Below, piece by piece: positions 26,917 through 35,262 of a stretch of DNA of 64,000 nt (within the stretch, counting starts at the first letter, position 1; each line of letters begins with the position of its first letter). The stretch covers positions 1,302,001-1,366,000 of the forward strand of contig JACKLR010000001.1 of the NCBI GenBank assembly GCA_024235795.1, written 5' to 3'. The position numbers were made by a program, and so were the translations under genes. Source of the DNA: Burkholderiales bacterium (GTDB lineage: Bacteria; Pseudomonadota; Gammaproteobacteria; Burkholderiales; Nitrosomonadaceae). The notes beneath the pieces were generated by a model, which was not told the origin of the DNA, searched no databases, and worked only from the letters and a program-made list of their open reading frames with translations.

Positions 26917-28176
26917 ATGTTTAAAGATCTTAACCAATCGCCACTAAGCAAAAATCTACAGCGCCTGTTTCTGCTCAGAAATATTGCAATTCTCGCACAA
27001 TGCCTGACTTTCAGTCTTGTTTACATCATCATCGATCTTGATATTCCATGGACAGAAATGATTATAATTGTTGTACTACTGACAACATTGAATCTTCTGA
27101 CCTGGATACGATTGCATCGAAAATGGCCGGTATCCAATATCGAGTTTTTTGCGCAATTGTTAATTGATGTTTTCGCACTTAGCGCATTGCTTTACTATAG
27201 TGGCGGTTCAACAAATCCGTTTATATCGCTGTATTTGTTACCGCTGACTATCGCAGCAGCCACGCTCCCCTGGCGTTATACGTGGGTTATGGCCGTTATT
27301 ACAATTGGTTGCTATACATTACTGTTGTTTAATTATATTCCGTTACCCCACGATCATAGCAAACACCTCATTGAGTTCAATTTGCATGTATCTGGCATGT
27401 GGTTGGCATTTGTACTCAGCACAGTAATTATTGCCTGGTTTGTTGTGAAAATGAGTATTTCCATTCGGGATCGTGACCGGGATCTGGCTCAGGTTAGAGA
27501 GCAAGCATTACGCAATGAACAAATCATCGCGCTGGGCACACTGGCAGCTGGCGCAGCACATGAACTTGGCACGCCGTTATCTACAATGGCTGTTATTACG
27601 GGGGAGTTACAAAAAGAATATACCAACGACAGTGAATTCCAAAACAACGTACACATTCTGCGTGACCAGATAACACATTGCAAACAAACACTTACCCAAC
27701 TTCTGGCGAAAGCCGGGCAGACAAGAGTCGAGGGCGGCAGTCAGCTGCCGGTTGATGAATTTTTAACTTCACTACTGGAAAAATGGAAATTGATACGACC
27801 CACCGTCAAGTTTAATTATCAGAGTAACGGACCACTTCCCTCACCCAAAATCATGGATAATCAACTAGTCAGCCAATCTCTTCTGAACCTGCTCAACAAT
27901 GCTGCAGACGCTTCCTTACACTGTATTGAAATTAAAAGCCATTGGAATTCAAAGCAGCTACATCTGGAAATTATTGACGACGGCGAAGGCTTATCGACTG
28001 AAGCCGCACAGCGCATTGGCGAAGCCTTTTTCACTAGCAAGGCACCTGGACAAGGCTTTGGCATTGGCCTATTTTTGGCCAATGCCAATATTGAACGATT
28101 AGGTGGTAGCGTACATCTATTTAATCTTGAAAGCGGCGGGGCCTGCACACAAGTTTCATTGCCATTAATTGGGTAA
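26917..28176 (+). CDS. regB: Redox-sensing histidine kinase RegB/PrrB
   Basis: RegB senses the redox state of membrane quinones and phosphorylates RegA. It controls energy and carbon metabolism in proteobacteria. The 419-aa protein has six membrane helices in the first 180 residues. The family quinone-binding heptapeptide GGSTNPF lies at 96-102 after the third helix. The H-box is LAAGAAHELGTPLST with His near residue 214. THCKQTLTQLL carries the Cys (about 254) matching the redox-active cysteine of Rhodobacter RegB. The HATPase boxes are LLNLLNNAADAS, DDGEGL and GQGFGIGLFLANA. regA starts 7 bases after the stop. Confidence 0.93.
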   Translation: MFKDLNQSPLSKNLQRLFLLRNIAILAQCLTFSLVYIIIDLDIPWTEMIIIVVLLTTLNLLTWIRLHRKWPVSNIEFFAQLLIDVFALSALLYYSGGSTNPFISLYLLPLTIAAATLPWRYTWVMAVITIGCYTLLLFNYIPLPHDHSKHLIEFNLHVSGMWLAFVLSTVIIAWFVVKMSISIRDRDRDLAQVREQALRNEQIIALGTLAAGAAHELGTPLSTMAVITGELQKEYTNDSEFQNNVHILRDQITHCKQTLTQLLAKAGQTRVEGGSQLPVDEFLTSLLEKWKLIRPTVKFNYQSNGPLPSPKIMDNQLVSQSLLNLLNNAADASLHCIEIKSHWNSKQLHLEIIDDGEGLSTEAAQRIGEAFFTSKAPGQGFGIGLFLANANIERLGGSVHLFNLESGGACTQVSLPLIG

Positions 28177-28182
28177 AAAACC

Positions 28183-28746
28183 ATGATTGAACCGATACCA
28201 ACAGATGACGCAAGCGAGCAGCCCAGCCTGCTGATTATTGATGACGACAAGATTTTTTGTGATGTTCTGGCAAAAGCCATGACCAAGAGAGGTTTCAGTG
28301 TACATACCACACACACTATCGAAGAAGCGCTCGTACATGCTGAAGCGGTGGCGCCGGAATATGCGATTGTCGATCTTAAATTATCCAGCGAATCCGGCCT
28401 GGTTCTGGTTGAGAAACTAAAAGCATTGGATCCCGGAACGCGCATTGTCATGTTAACCGGATATGCAAGTATTGCAACAGCTGTGGAAGCAATAAAACTA
28501 GGCGCAACACATTATTTAGCCAAACCCGTCGACGCCGATGAAATTATGACTGCATTTGAACGTACCAGCGGAGATACTGACACTCCGATCAGCGCCAACC
28601 CGTTATCTGTAGGCAGACTTGAATGGGAATATATTCACCGTATACTTGCAGAAAATGACAATAATATTTCCGTCACAGCGAGAATCCTGAATATGCACCG
28701 CCGGACGTTGCAACGCAAATTGGCCAAAAAGCCGCACAGGGAATAA
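28183..28746 (+). CDS. regA: Response regulator RegA/PrrA/ActR
   Basis: This is the partner of RegB, acting as a DNA-binding transcription regulator. The 187-aa protein has a receiver with LLIIDDDKIF, the phospho-acceptor Asp in AIVDLKLSSESG (about residue 64), LTGYASI and LAKPVD. It has a short proline-containing linker and a Fis-type helix-turn-helix NISVTARILNMHRRTLQRKL, which is strongly conserved in RegA. The linker is longer and lacks the usual string of prolines. It is in the same operon as regB. An IS5 element begins 26 bases after the stop, so transcription read-out downstream is probably blocked. Confidence 0.94.
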   Translation: MIEPIPTDDASEQPSLLIIDDDKIFCDVLAKAMTKRGFSVHTTHTIEEALVHAEAVAPEYAIVDLKLSSESGLVLVEKLKALDPGTRIVMLTGYASIATAVEAIKLGATHYLAKPVDADEIMTAFERTSGDTDTPISANPLSVGRLEWEYIHRILAENDNNISVTARILNMHRRTLQRKLAKKPHRE

Positions 28747-28771
28747 TTCCGCGTCTGAAAATCAATTTTAA

Positions 28772-30225
28772 CTTGAGCCTCTTGCAAAATTATCCCAGGT
28801 TAGCCGAAAAAAGTTTTGACATCTATCATTGAAGTCAATTTTTTCAATCGATTGATCCTATTTTGTGTCGTCACAAGGTCATATCATCATTTTCTCAAAA
28901 TCTGGACATATGCCTATCCCCTCAATCGTCGAGATTGATGACCAAAATGGTTTAGATTGCGTTTACGTGACTAAAGTCATCAGCTGATTCGCTGTAAGTG
29001 CAAGAATGCCAAACATTAAATGGCACATGACCTTGGCGTGGCCCCGTACACGTACCATGCGCCCGCCAAATTCATCTTTCAATCGCGCATTGACACGCTC
29101 AACCGTGCTTCGTTCGTGATAACGGATAACTTCGGCTGGTTTATGACCCACTAAGCGGCAGCGTTTGTTTTCGGCTGCAATTTCCGCTTTCAACGCCGAA
29201 TTCCAGCGTGGATTCACGTCGATTAGGGGCACATGACCCAGTTGCAGACTGACCTTGCGAATCTGTGGCGCATCATAGGCAGCATCCATCAGGTCATACA
29301 GACTAACGATTCGTTCATCGCTCATGTGCATTAGCGGGATGGCTACCTGGCTGTCATGTGTCGATGCCGAAGTCAACAACCCACTCACCGGGATACCGCC
29401 GTCTGCCACATCAAGATGCAACTTGTAGCCTATCCAGCTCTCTTTGTAGCCTTTGCTATTTTTCTTGGTGCCGACATTACAGGTCGTTGGCAGGTCTGCG
29501 ATCATATCGGCCAACGCAATGCCTTCCGCCTGCTTTTCGATGCGAGTCTGTTGCCTAACCCGAACTTCACCTTTTTTGGGTCGTCCACGCTTGCCCGGTG
29601 CTGCTTCAATCACGGTTTCCTTGATAGGCTTCTCTCTCGCTTCAATCGCCGTCGAATCACGAGAAATGTGACCTACCAACACGCCGTTATAATTCTTCCG
29701 GATCAATGCCTCATGCACCCGCTCGGCCAGACGGGAGTCCGCAAACTCAGCAAACGCACGCGAGAACGTCCATTCATCCGGTACTCTATTGTTGCACTCC
29801 CAACCGCAAAGACGACGCAAAGCTTTATCCGTCGCCAGTCGATCCAATAACGCTCGTGTCGTGGGCAGGTTATATATCATCTTGGCTACAAAGGCTCTTG
29901 CTATGGCTGCGCGATCTTGTGCAGGGCGTCCCGGAAAACCACAAGGCGTAAATACGAATTCTTCTATGCGAACCAATTCCAGCGTGGTTATCAGTTCCTG
30001 CTGCTTTTCCGTTAATGGACCTAGCTCTTCAGATAACCAGGGAAATAACGAACTTTGAATGTTCCACCAAGTTTGTGATAAAGTTTCATGTAGCCTTTTC
30101 ATTTGTTGATCTTTTTCGAGTTTTTGACAATTCAACTTTATCACCTATGGACAGGCTACTTTCATTTTTTTGGCCTTTCGGACCATTAATTCAGCTCATT
30201 TTTTGAATTTTGCAAGTACCTCAAC
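28772..30225 (-). mobile_element. IS5-family insertion sequence, complete
   Basis: Imperfect terminal inverted repeats are visible: TTGAGCCTCTTGCAAAATT at the left and TTGAGGTACTTGCAAAATT at the right (minus strand). The element is flanked by TTAA on both sides (28768-28771 and 30226-30229), consistent with the 4-base YTAR target duplication typical of IS5-type elements. It is about 1.45 kb and holds one transposase gene on the minus strand. It sits between regA and rapA without breaking either. Confidence 0.85.
28963..30102 (-). CDS. IS5-family transposase
   Basis: This DDE transposase of about 379 aa lies inside the IS. The N-terminal DUF772-like domain carries RRLCGWE. Catalytic residues are visible as ISRDSTAIEA (first Asp), LMDAAYDAPQ (second Asp) and the signature Y(2)R(3)E(6)K in RYHERSTVERVNARLK. 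The frame is intact. An upstream in-frame GTG at 30144 adds 14 residues; the ATG at 30102 was preferred because it is a normal start codon. The insert GKRGRPKKGEVRVRQQTR in the middle is Lys/Arg rich, as in related elements. Confidence 0.9.
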   Translation of the reverse strand: MKRLHETLSQTWWNIQSSLFPWLSEELGPLTEKQQELITTLELVRIEEFVFTPCGFPGRPAQDRAAIARAFVAKMIYNLPTTRALLDRLATDKALRRLCGWECNNRVPDEWTFSRAFAEFADSRLAERVHEALIRKNYNGVLVGHISRDSTAIEAREKPIKETVIEAAPGKRGRPKKGEVRVRQQTRIEKQAEGIALADMIADLPTTCNVGTKKNSKGYKESWIGYKLHLDVADGGIPVSGLLTSASTHDSQVAIPLMHMSDERIVSLYDLMDAAYDAPQIRKVSLQLGHVPLIDVNPRWNSALKAEIAAENKRCRLVGHKPAEVIRYHERSTVERVNARLKDEFGGRMVRVRGHAKVMCHLMFGILALTANQLMTLVT

Positions 30226-30300
30226 TTAACAACAGATTTTTTATGACGATTTTTTAAACGCTTTGTGCACCTTTTACTCCTTTAATCAAAGACGACGAAA

Positions 30301-33201
30301 ATGAACAACTTTAGACCGGGTCAACGCTGGATTTGCGATGTCGACTTACAGTTGGGGTTAGGCACTGTACAATCGGTTGAAGAACGTATTGTCAAAATCG
30401 CATTCATGACAACTGGTGAAACCCGCGCATACGCCCGTCAATCGGCGCCGCTTACACGTGTAATTTTTAATATTGGAGACACAATCACAAGTCATCATGG
30501 CACCATTATGCAAATTATGTCCATACAAGAAGAAGATGGACTACTCATATACCTGGGCAAGGACAAAAGTGGCAACCCATTCACGCTTCCTGAACATCAG
30601 CTGGCTCACCACTTGCAATTTAACCGGCCTGTTGAACGGTTGCTTAATCAACATATTGATGCAGACAAATGGTTTCAGATTAGATATCAAACCCGGATCA
30701 AGCGAAGTCAACTTACAAGTAATGTATTGTATGGCTTACTGGGCGCACGCACCAGCTTGATTCCGCATCAGCTCTATATTGCTCACGAAGTAGGTCGACG
30801 CTACGCACCACGTGTTTTGCTGGCTGATGAGGTTGGACTGGGCAAAACAATCGAGGCCGGCATGATTTTGCATCAACAGTTGTTAATGGAGCGCGCCAAA
30901 CGCATTCTTATTGTAGTTCCCGAAACATTGATTCATCAATGGTTTGTTGAAATGCTGCGTCGCTTTAACCTCTGGTTTAATATATTCGACGATGAACGCT
31001 ATGCCATACTCGAAGATAACAGCACGGATAACAACCCCTTTCACAGTGAACAACTCATTCTATGCAGCCTTGGTTTTCTTTGTGACACTACGAAACATCT
31101 CCAAAATGCTTTAACTGGCAACTGGGATTTGCTCATAGTTGACGAGGCACATCACCTCGAATGGTCAGAGCAGGCATCAAGCCCAGCATATCAGGCTATT
31201 GAACAGCTAGCTGCCCGTACAAGCGGCGTACTATTGTTGACCGCAACACCTGAGCAATTAGGAAAAGCGGGGCATTTTGCCCGCCTGCGCCTGCTTGATC
31301 CAGACCGTTTTGCGAATTTTCAGCGTTTTCTTGCAGAAGAACAAACATTTGAACCGATCGCCACTGTAGTTGAGGAGCTGCTTTATGAGCAAAAGCTAAA
31401 TGAGGAAATCAAAAAAACCGTTCTATCAATAGAAAACAACGTGCAAATCAGATCGCTTCTTACCCGCCTGGAGAAAGTAAACACTGATACAGAAAAGCAA
31501 GAAGAAGCAAGACAGAATCTCGCAGCGTTACTGCTGGACCGCCATGGCACGGGACGCGTTATGTTTCGCAACACACGTTCGGCAATAAAAGGCTTTCCCA
31601 AAAGAGAACTGAACGTTGTTCCGTTGCCATTGCCTGCTTATTATGACGATTGTTTAGCCGTTTTCGACGCAACGCCCCTGTCAGAACCCGAACTACTGCT
31701 TTATCCGGAATTACTCTATCAGACCAGTGCTGATGCAGATGCCCCCCGCTGGATCGATATTGATCCACGAGTCAAATGGCTGCACAAAACCATGCGTCAG
31801 CTAAAACCGGAAAAAATTCTGGTGATTGCAGCAAGTGGGCAAACAGTGCTTGATCTTGCTCGCGCGCTCAAAACACTCACTGGCCAGCATTTTCCTGTAT
31901 TCCATGAAAACATGAGTTTACTGGAACGCGATCGCGCAGCCGCTTTTTTTGCCGACAGGGAAGCCGGCTGTCAAGTATTGATCTGTTCGGAAATTGGCAG
32001 CGAAGGCCGTAATTTCCAGTTTGCCCACCACCTTGTCTTATTTGATTTACCGTCTAACCCCGATTTACTGGAACAACGTATTGGCAGGCTGGATCGTATC
32101 GGTCAAACAGAAACAATTAGGATTCATGTACCTTATATACAAAATAGCGCCCAAGAAATCATACTGCACTGGTATCTTAAGGGGCTTCACGCACTTGAAA
32201 AAACCTGCCCCGCCGGACAAGCCGTTCATCAACAATTTGAGAATCAGCTGATTGAAGCATTTTATCAACGTGACTCTGATTCAATTGCCTTTTCTGAACT
32301 AATTGTCCATACCCAAAAAACCACTCAGGCGCTTAACGAAGCACTAGATCGCGGACGTGACCGGCTGTTGGAATATAATTCATTCCGACCACAAATTGCA
32401 GAACAGCTGTACATGGCAGGGATTTCAGCAGATAACAACACCAGCTTGCAACAATATATGGACAAGGCCTTTGACTGCTTTGGTGTACATATTGAAGAAC
32501 ACCGCATCGAGAGCTTTCGTATTGAACCAGGTGAGCATATGACATCGGCATTTCCCGGTCTGCCAGATGAGGGTCTGATCATTACATATAACAGAAATCA
32601 AGCACTTGCCAACGAAGACATGCAATTTTTAACCTGGGAACACCCCATGGTCTTACACGCGATGGATCGTATAGTAGATAATGAAACCGGTAACGCAGCG
32701 GTATCAAGCTTTTCACATCGCGACGCCAAGCCCGGAACGCTGTTTCTCGAATGCCTTTTTGTAATTGATATAACTACAGAAAATCACGTTACTGGCAGCC
32801 GCAACCTGCCATCTGTCGTCATGCGTATCATAATTGATGAAGATGGTCACTCTGATTATGCTGCATTAGATCATGAAACCATTAATCTATGCATAAGAAC
32901 AATTTCACAGTCAACCGCCAAACAAGTTATCGAGTTGAAGAAAGAAACGATTAGAAACACGATAACCGTCAGCGAGCAGCTTGCTAAAGCACAATTGCCT
33001 GCCTACATCAAACAGAGCAAGGAACAAATACAGGAAAAACTCACTTTGGAAATTGAAAGACTGAAAGCACTGAAAAAAATTAATCCTAATGTGCGCCCAG
33101 AAGAAATCCATTTTTTTGAACAGCAATTACAGGACTTAACCCTGGCATTCGATACAGCGAAGTCTAGACTGGATGCCGTGCGTGTCATTGTTGCCACCTG
33201 A
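30301..33201 (+). CDS. rapA: RNA polymerase-associated helicase-like ATPase RapA
   Basis: RapA is a Swi2/Snf2 ATPase that binds RNA polymerase and promotes its recycling. The 966-aa length matches the family. The N-terminal Tudor-like part is RPGQRWICDVDLQLGLGTV. Motif I is LADEVGLGKTIEAG, motif II is LLIVDEAHHLEW (DEAH) and motif III is LLLTATPEQ. Later come LICSEIGSEGRNFQFA and the helicase VI region QRIGRLDRIGQ. The C-terminal region is RapA specific. Only about 75 bases separate it from the IS5 end, so its promoter must lie close to or partly within the IS end. pyrF follows by about 90 bases. Confidence 0.96.
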   Translation: MNNFRPGQRWICDVDLQLGLGTVQSVEERIVKIAFMTTGETRAYARQSAPLTRVIFNIGDTITSHHGTIMQIMSIQEEDGLLIYLGKDKSGNPFTLPEHQLAHHLQFNRPVERLLNQHIDADKWFQIRYQTRIKRSQLTSNVLYGLLGARTSLIPHQLYIAHEVGRRYAPRVLLADEVGLGKTIEAGMILHQQLLMERAKRILIVVPETLIHQWFVEMLRRFNLWFNIFDDERYAILEDNSTDNNPFHSEQLILCSLGFLCDTTKHLQNALTGNWDLLIVDEAHHLEWSEQASSPAYQAIEQLAARTSGVLLLTATPEQLGKAGHFARLRLLDPDRFANFQRFLAEEQTFEPIATVVEELLYEQKLNEEIKKTVLSIENNVQIRSLLTRLEKVNTDTEKQEEARQNLAALLLDRHGTGRVMFRNTRSAIKGFPKRELNVVPLPLPAYYDDCLAVFDATPLSEPELLLYPELLYQTSADADAPRWIDIDPRVKWLHKTMRQLKPEKILVIAASGQTVLDLARALKTLTGQHFPVFHENMSLLERDRAAAFFADREAGCQVLICSEIGSEGRNFQFAHHLVLFDLPSNPDLLEQRIGRLDRIGQTETIRIHVPYIQNSAQEIILHWYLKGLHALEKTCPAGQAVHQQFENQLIEAFYQRDSDSIAFSELIVHTQKTTQALNEALDRGRDRLLEYNSFRPQIAEQLYMAGISADNNTSLQQYMDKAFDCFGVHIEEHRIESFRIEPGEHMTSAFPGLPDEGLIITYNRNQALANEDMQFLTWEHPMVLHAMDRIVDNETGNAAVSSFSHRDAKPGTLFLECLFVIDITTENHVTGSRNLPSVVMRIIIDEDGHSDYAALDHETINLCIRTISQSTAKQVIELKKETIRNTITVSEQLAKAQLPAYIKQSKEQIQEKLTLEIERLKALKKINPNVRPEEIHFFEQQLQDLTLAFDTAKSRLDAVRVIVAT

Positions 33202-33293
33202 ACAAAATTGCATGATGTTTTATAATGCATTTAATTTTTTCGGCACCCCCAGGATTATCTTGTGATCACATTATTAATTCATTGTCCCAGATT

Positions 33294-33983
33294 ATGAAAG
33301 AGTCGCGTATTATTGTTGCACTTGATTTCAGCAACGCCGAACAAGCACTAAATCTTACAGCACAGCTCGATCCAAGGTTGTGTCGCTTGAAAGTGGGAAA
33401 AGAACTATTCACAGTAGCGGGCCCGAATCTGGTCGAGAAACTGATTCGTAACGGATTTGACGTCTTCCTTGATCTAAAATTTCACGATATTCCCAATACC
33501 GTTGCCAAAGCCTGCATGGCGGCAGCAAATTTGGGCGTCTGGATGATGAATGTACATGCGTTAGGAGGCAAAAAAATGCTGCTGGCAGCACGCGAAGCGG
33601 TCCCATCAGGAACAGTCAAACTGATTGCGGTAACACTGCTAACGAGCATGGACCAGGATGACCTGAACGATGTTGGTTTGCAAGGTAAACCCGAACAGAT
33701 TGTGCTTCGTTTGGCCACATTAACCCAGGATTGCGGGCTTGACGGTGTTGTTTGCTCTGCGCTTGAAGTCAGCAGCTTACGACAAATAATCAGACCGGAT
33801 TTCAGGTTGGTCACACCCGGCATACGCCTGGAAGAAAATAGCTCGGACGATCAAAAACGAGTTGCCACACCGTCTGCCGCTATCCGTAATGGCGCTGATT
33901 ATCTCGTCATCGGCAGACCGATCACACAGGCGCAAGATCCATTGCGCGTTTTACAACAATTGAATCAGTCCATTGCGGTTTAA
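33294..33983 (+). CDS. pyrF: Orotidine 5'-phosphate decarboxylase
   Basis: PyrF makes UMP from OMP, the last step of pyrimidine synthesis. The start at 33294 (MKESRIIVALDFSNAEQAL) gives 229 aa, the normal size. An upstream ATG at 33225 in the same frame would add 23 residues unlike the family. The catalytic tetrad motif DLKFHDIPNTV is present near residue 60, then NVHALGG, VTLLTSMD, GVVCSALE and the phosphate loops VTPGIRLE and LVIGRPIT. It lies 92 bases after rapA on the same strand. The next gene is on the opposite strand. Confidence 0.96.
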   Translation: MKESRIIVALDFSNAEQALNLTAQLDPRLCRLKVGKELFTVAGPNLVEKLIRNGFDVFLDLKFHDIPNTVAKACMAAANLGVWMMNVHALGGKKMLLAAREAVPSGTVKLIAVTLLTSMDQDDLNDVGLQGKPEQIVLRLATLTQDCGLDGVVCSALEVSSLRQIIRPDFRLVTPGIRLEENSSDDQKRVATPSAAIRNGADYLVIGRPITQAQDPLRVLQQLNQSIAV

Positions 33984-34066
33984 ACATCCCACTATATCAA
34001 CGCAGGATTCTTCAATGTGCATGAATTCTTGCATTAACAGATACTTTGGCCTAACAGCAGAATAAC

Positions 34067-34996
34067 TCAGAGAACAGATATTCTCATGACATCACCAACC
34101 TGCTCTATGCGGAAATTGCGCAACACATTCATACCCAGCAAAGCATTTCCAGGCAAGTTCGGCAATACAGTTACGTCAACATCCGTTATTTGATAGTTTC
34201 CGAATGTGACCTCAGCCACCGTTGCGACACAGGCATCCACAATACCATTTGCGGTAGAAACATTGACAGGAACACAATTTTTAATACCGGCCCGTGCCGC
34301 TATGTCTGCAGAAATAGAAACGGTTGTCGCACCAGTATCGATCATAAAAACAAGCGGGACACCATTTATTCTCCCCGAGCTAAAATAATGACCATCACGC
34401 GACTGCAGTAATTTGAGTTCTCCGACGCCAATCACTTCAGATGGCGGTTTTATTTGTTCAGGGTTGGCAGGAGGCCTTGACGTGCTATAAGCAAGCGCAA
34501 TCTGTACGGGATTTAGTCCTGTACCATAAAATTCAAGTATGGACGTTTGCCCGGCTTTAATCATAATTCCGCCATCAACTGAAATATTTACCCCATCAGA
34601 AAACCCGGATTCCAGATTGCACCAGTTTGATCCAACAAAAACCCGAATGTCGTATTGCCCAACCGGCACACTGAACTGAACAGTTTTATCTGCGGCAATG
34701 GAAGTAGCAAGGAGTTGCTTAGAACCGGATATGTCTGATAATACCACCACCATCGGATGATCATGCGTATTCAGTATTTTCAATCCCGAATAAAGCACAT
34801 CAGTTCGCTTCATGAACGATGGTTCCATTATATAAGCAGCGCCATGAGCGGGTAGTAACTGACATCCCGTCGAGGAAACTGTGCCGTACTCAATCTTCTT
34901 TGATAAATGCAAATTATCCGCCATTGGACTGAAATTTTTGTAGCTTGCCAAAATGATCAGGCCTGCGGCAAGCAAGGTCAACGTAACTTTAACCAT
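34067..34996 (-). CDS. Retropepsin-like aspartic protease, exported
   Basis: The 309-aa protein has an N-terminal hydrophobic signal or anchor (LTLLAAGLIILASY). The middle domain (about 40-175) is unrecognised and contains two cysteines. The C-terminal retropepsin domain has the active site FMIDTGATTVSIS near residue 215 (single DTG, so a dimer is expected) and the flap-side hydrophobic-Gly motif ALLGMNVLRNF. Family: bacterial clan AA aspartic proteases (TIGR02281 type) in the periplasm. Substrate unknown. Its ATG lies inside the last codons of a 37-aa upstream ORF in another frame, suggesting coupled translation. Confidence 0.82.
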   Translation of the reverse strand: MVKVTLTLLAAGLIILASYKNFSPMADNLHLSKKIEYGTVSSTGCQLLPAHGAAYIMEPSFMKRTDVLYSGLKILNTHDHPMVVVLSDISGSKQLLATSIAADKTVQFSVPVGQYDIRVFVGSNWCNLESGFSDGVNISVDGGIMIKAGQTSILEFYGTGLNPVQIALAYSTSRPPANPEQIKPPSEVIGVGELKLLQSRDGHYFSSGRINGVPLVFMIDTGATTVSISADIAARAGIKNCVPVNVSTANGIVDACVATVAEVTFGNYQITDVDVTVLPNLPGNALLGMNVLRNFRIEQVGDVMRISVL

Positions 34997-35102
34997 CGAT
35001 TTTCATGCACCTTTTGTGAATCATCTGTATAGACTTATGTTTATCGTATCCAAGCGCATCATAAATTTTCTCCCAATACGGATTGATATTCTGTTTATCC
35101 AT
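34989..35102 (-). CDS. Possible small protein (37 aa) overlapping the protease start
   Basis: A short frame begins MDKQNINPYWEKIYDALG and ends KCMKIDG-like (RCMKIDG) just inside the protease gene. An AAGGAAG ribosome binding site lies at good distance before the ATG at 35102. The protease ATG (34996) is within the ATCGATGGTTAA end of this frame, an eight-base overlap. It has no signal peptide, and its composition is hydrophilic with one Trp and a His/Lys-rich end. It may be a real small protein or a translation-coupling leader. No homologue was recognised. Confidence 0.45.
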   Translation of the reverse strand: MDKQNINPYWEKIYDALGYDKHKSIQMIHKRCMKIDG

Positions 35103-35166
35103 ATACTTCCTTATTCAGTTTGAAATAGATGCTTAACATCAGCTAATCGGCGATTTGCTTACCAGC

Positions 35167-35186
35167 TTGATAATCAACATTATCAA
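35167..35186. promoter_or_regulatory. AT-rich palindrome upstream of the protease operon
   Basis: TTGATAAT (35167-35174), a 4-base CAAC spacer and ATTATCAA (35179-35186) form a perfect 8-base inverted repeat, about 65 bases upstream of the 37-aa ORF. It looks like a dimeric repressor operator. It has the GATAAT/ATTATC arms of a Fur box but with a shorter spacer, so a Fur site is only a guess. Confidence 0.4.
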
Positions 35187-35262
35187 TAACAAGCATCAGT
35201 TAGCAATTGGACTTTTGTTCATATACAGCAAATCAGGCTTGATAAACTGATGTTCGTATAAT

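Noticed and set aside
27861..28451. 196-codon minus-strand frame across regB-regA
   Set aside because: It overlaps two strongly supported genes and has Ser/Arg-rich shadow-like composition.
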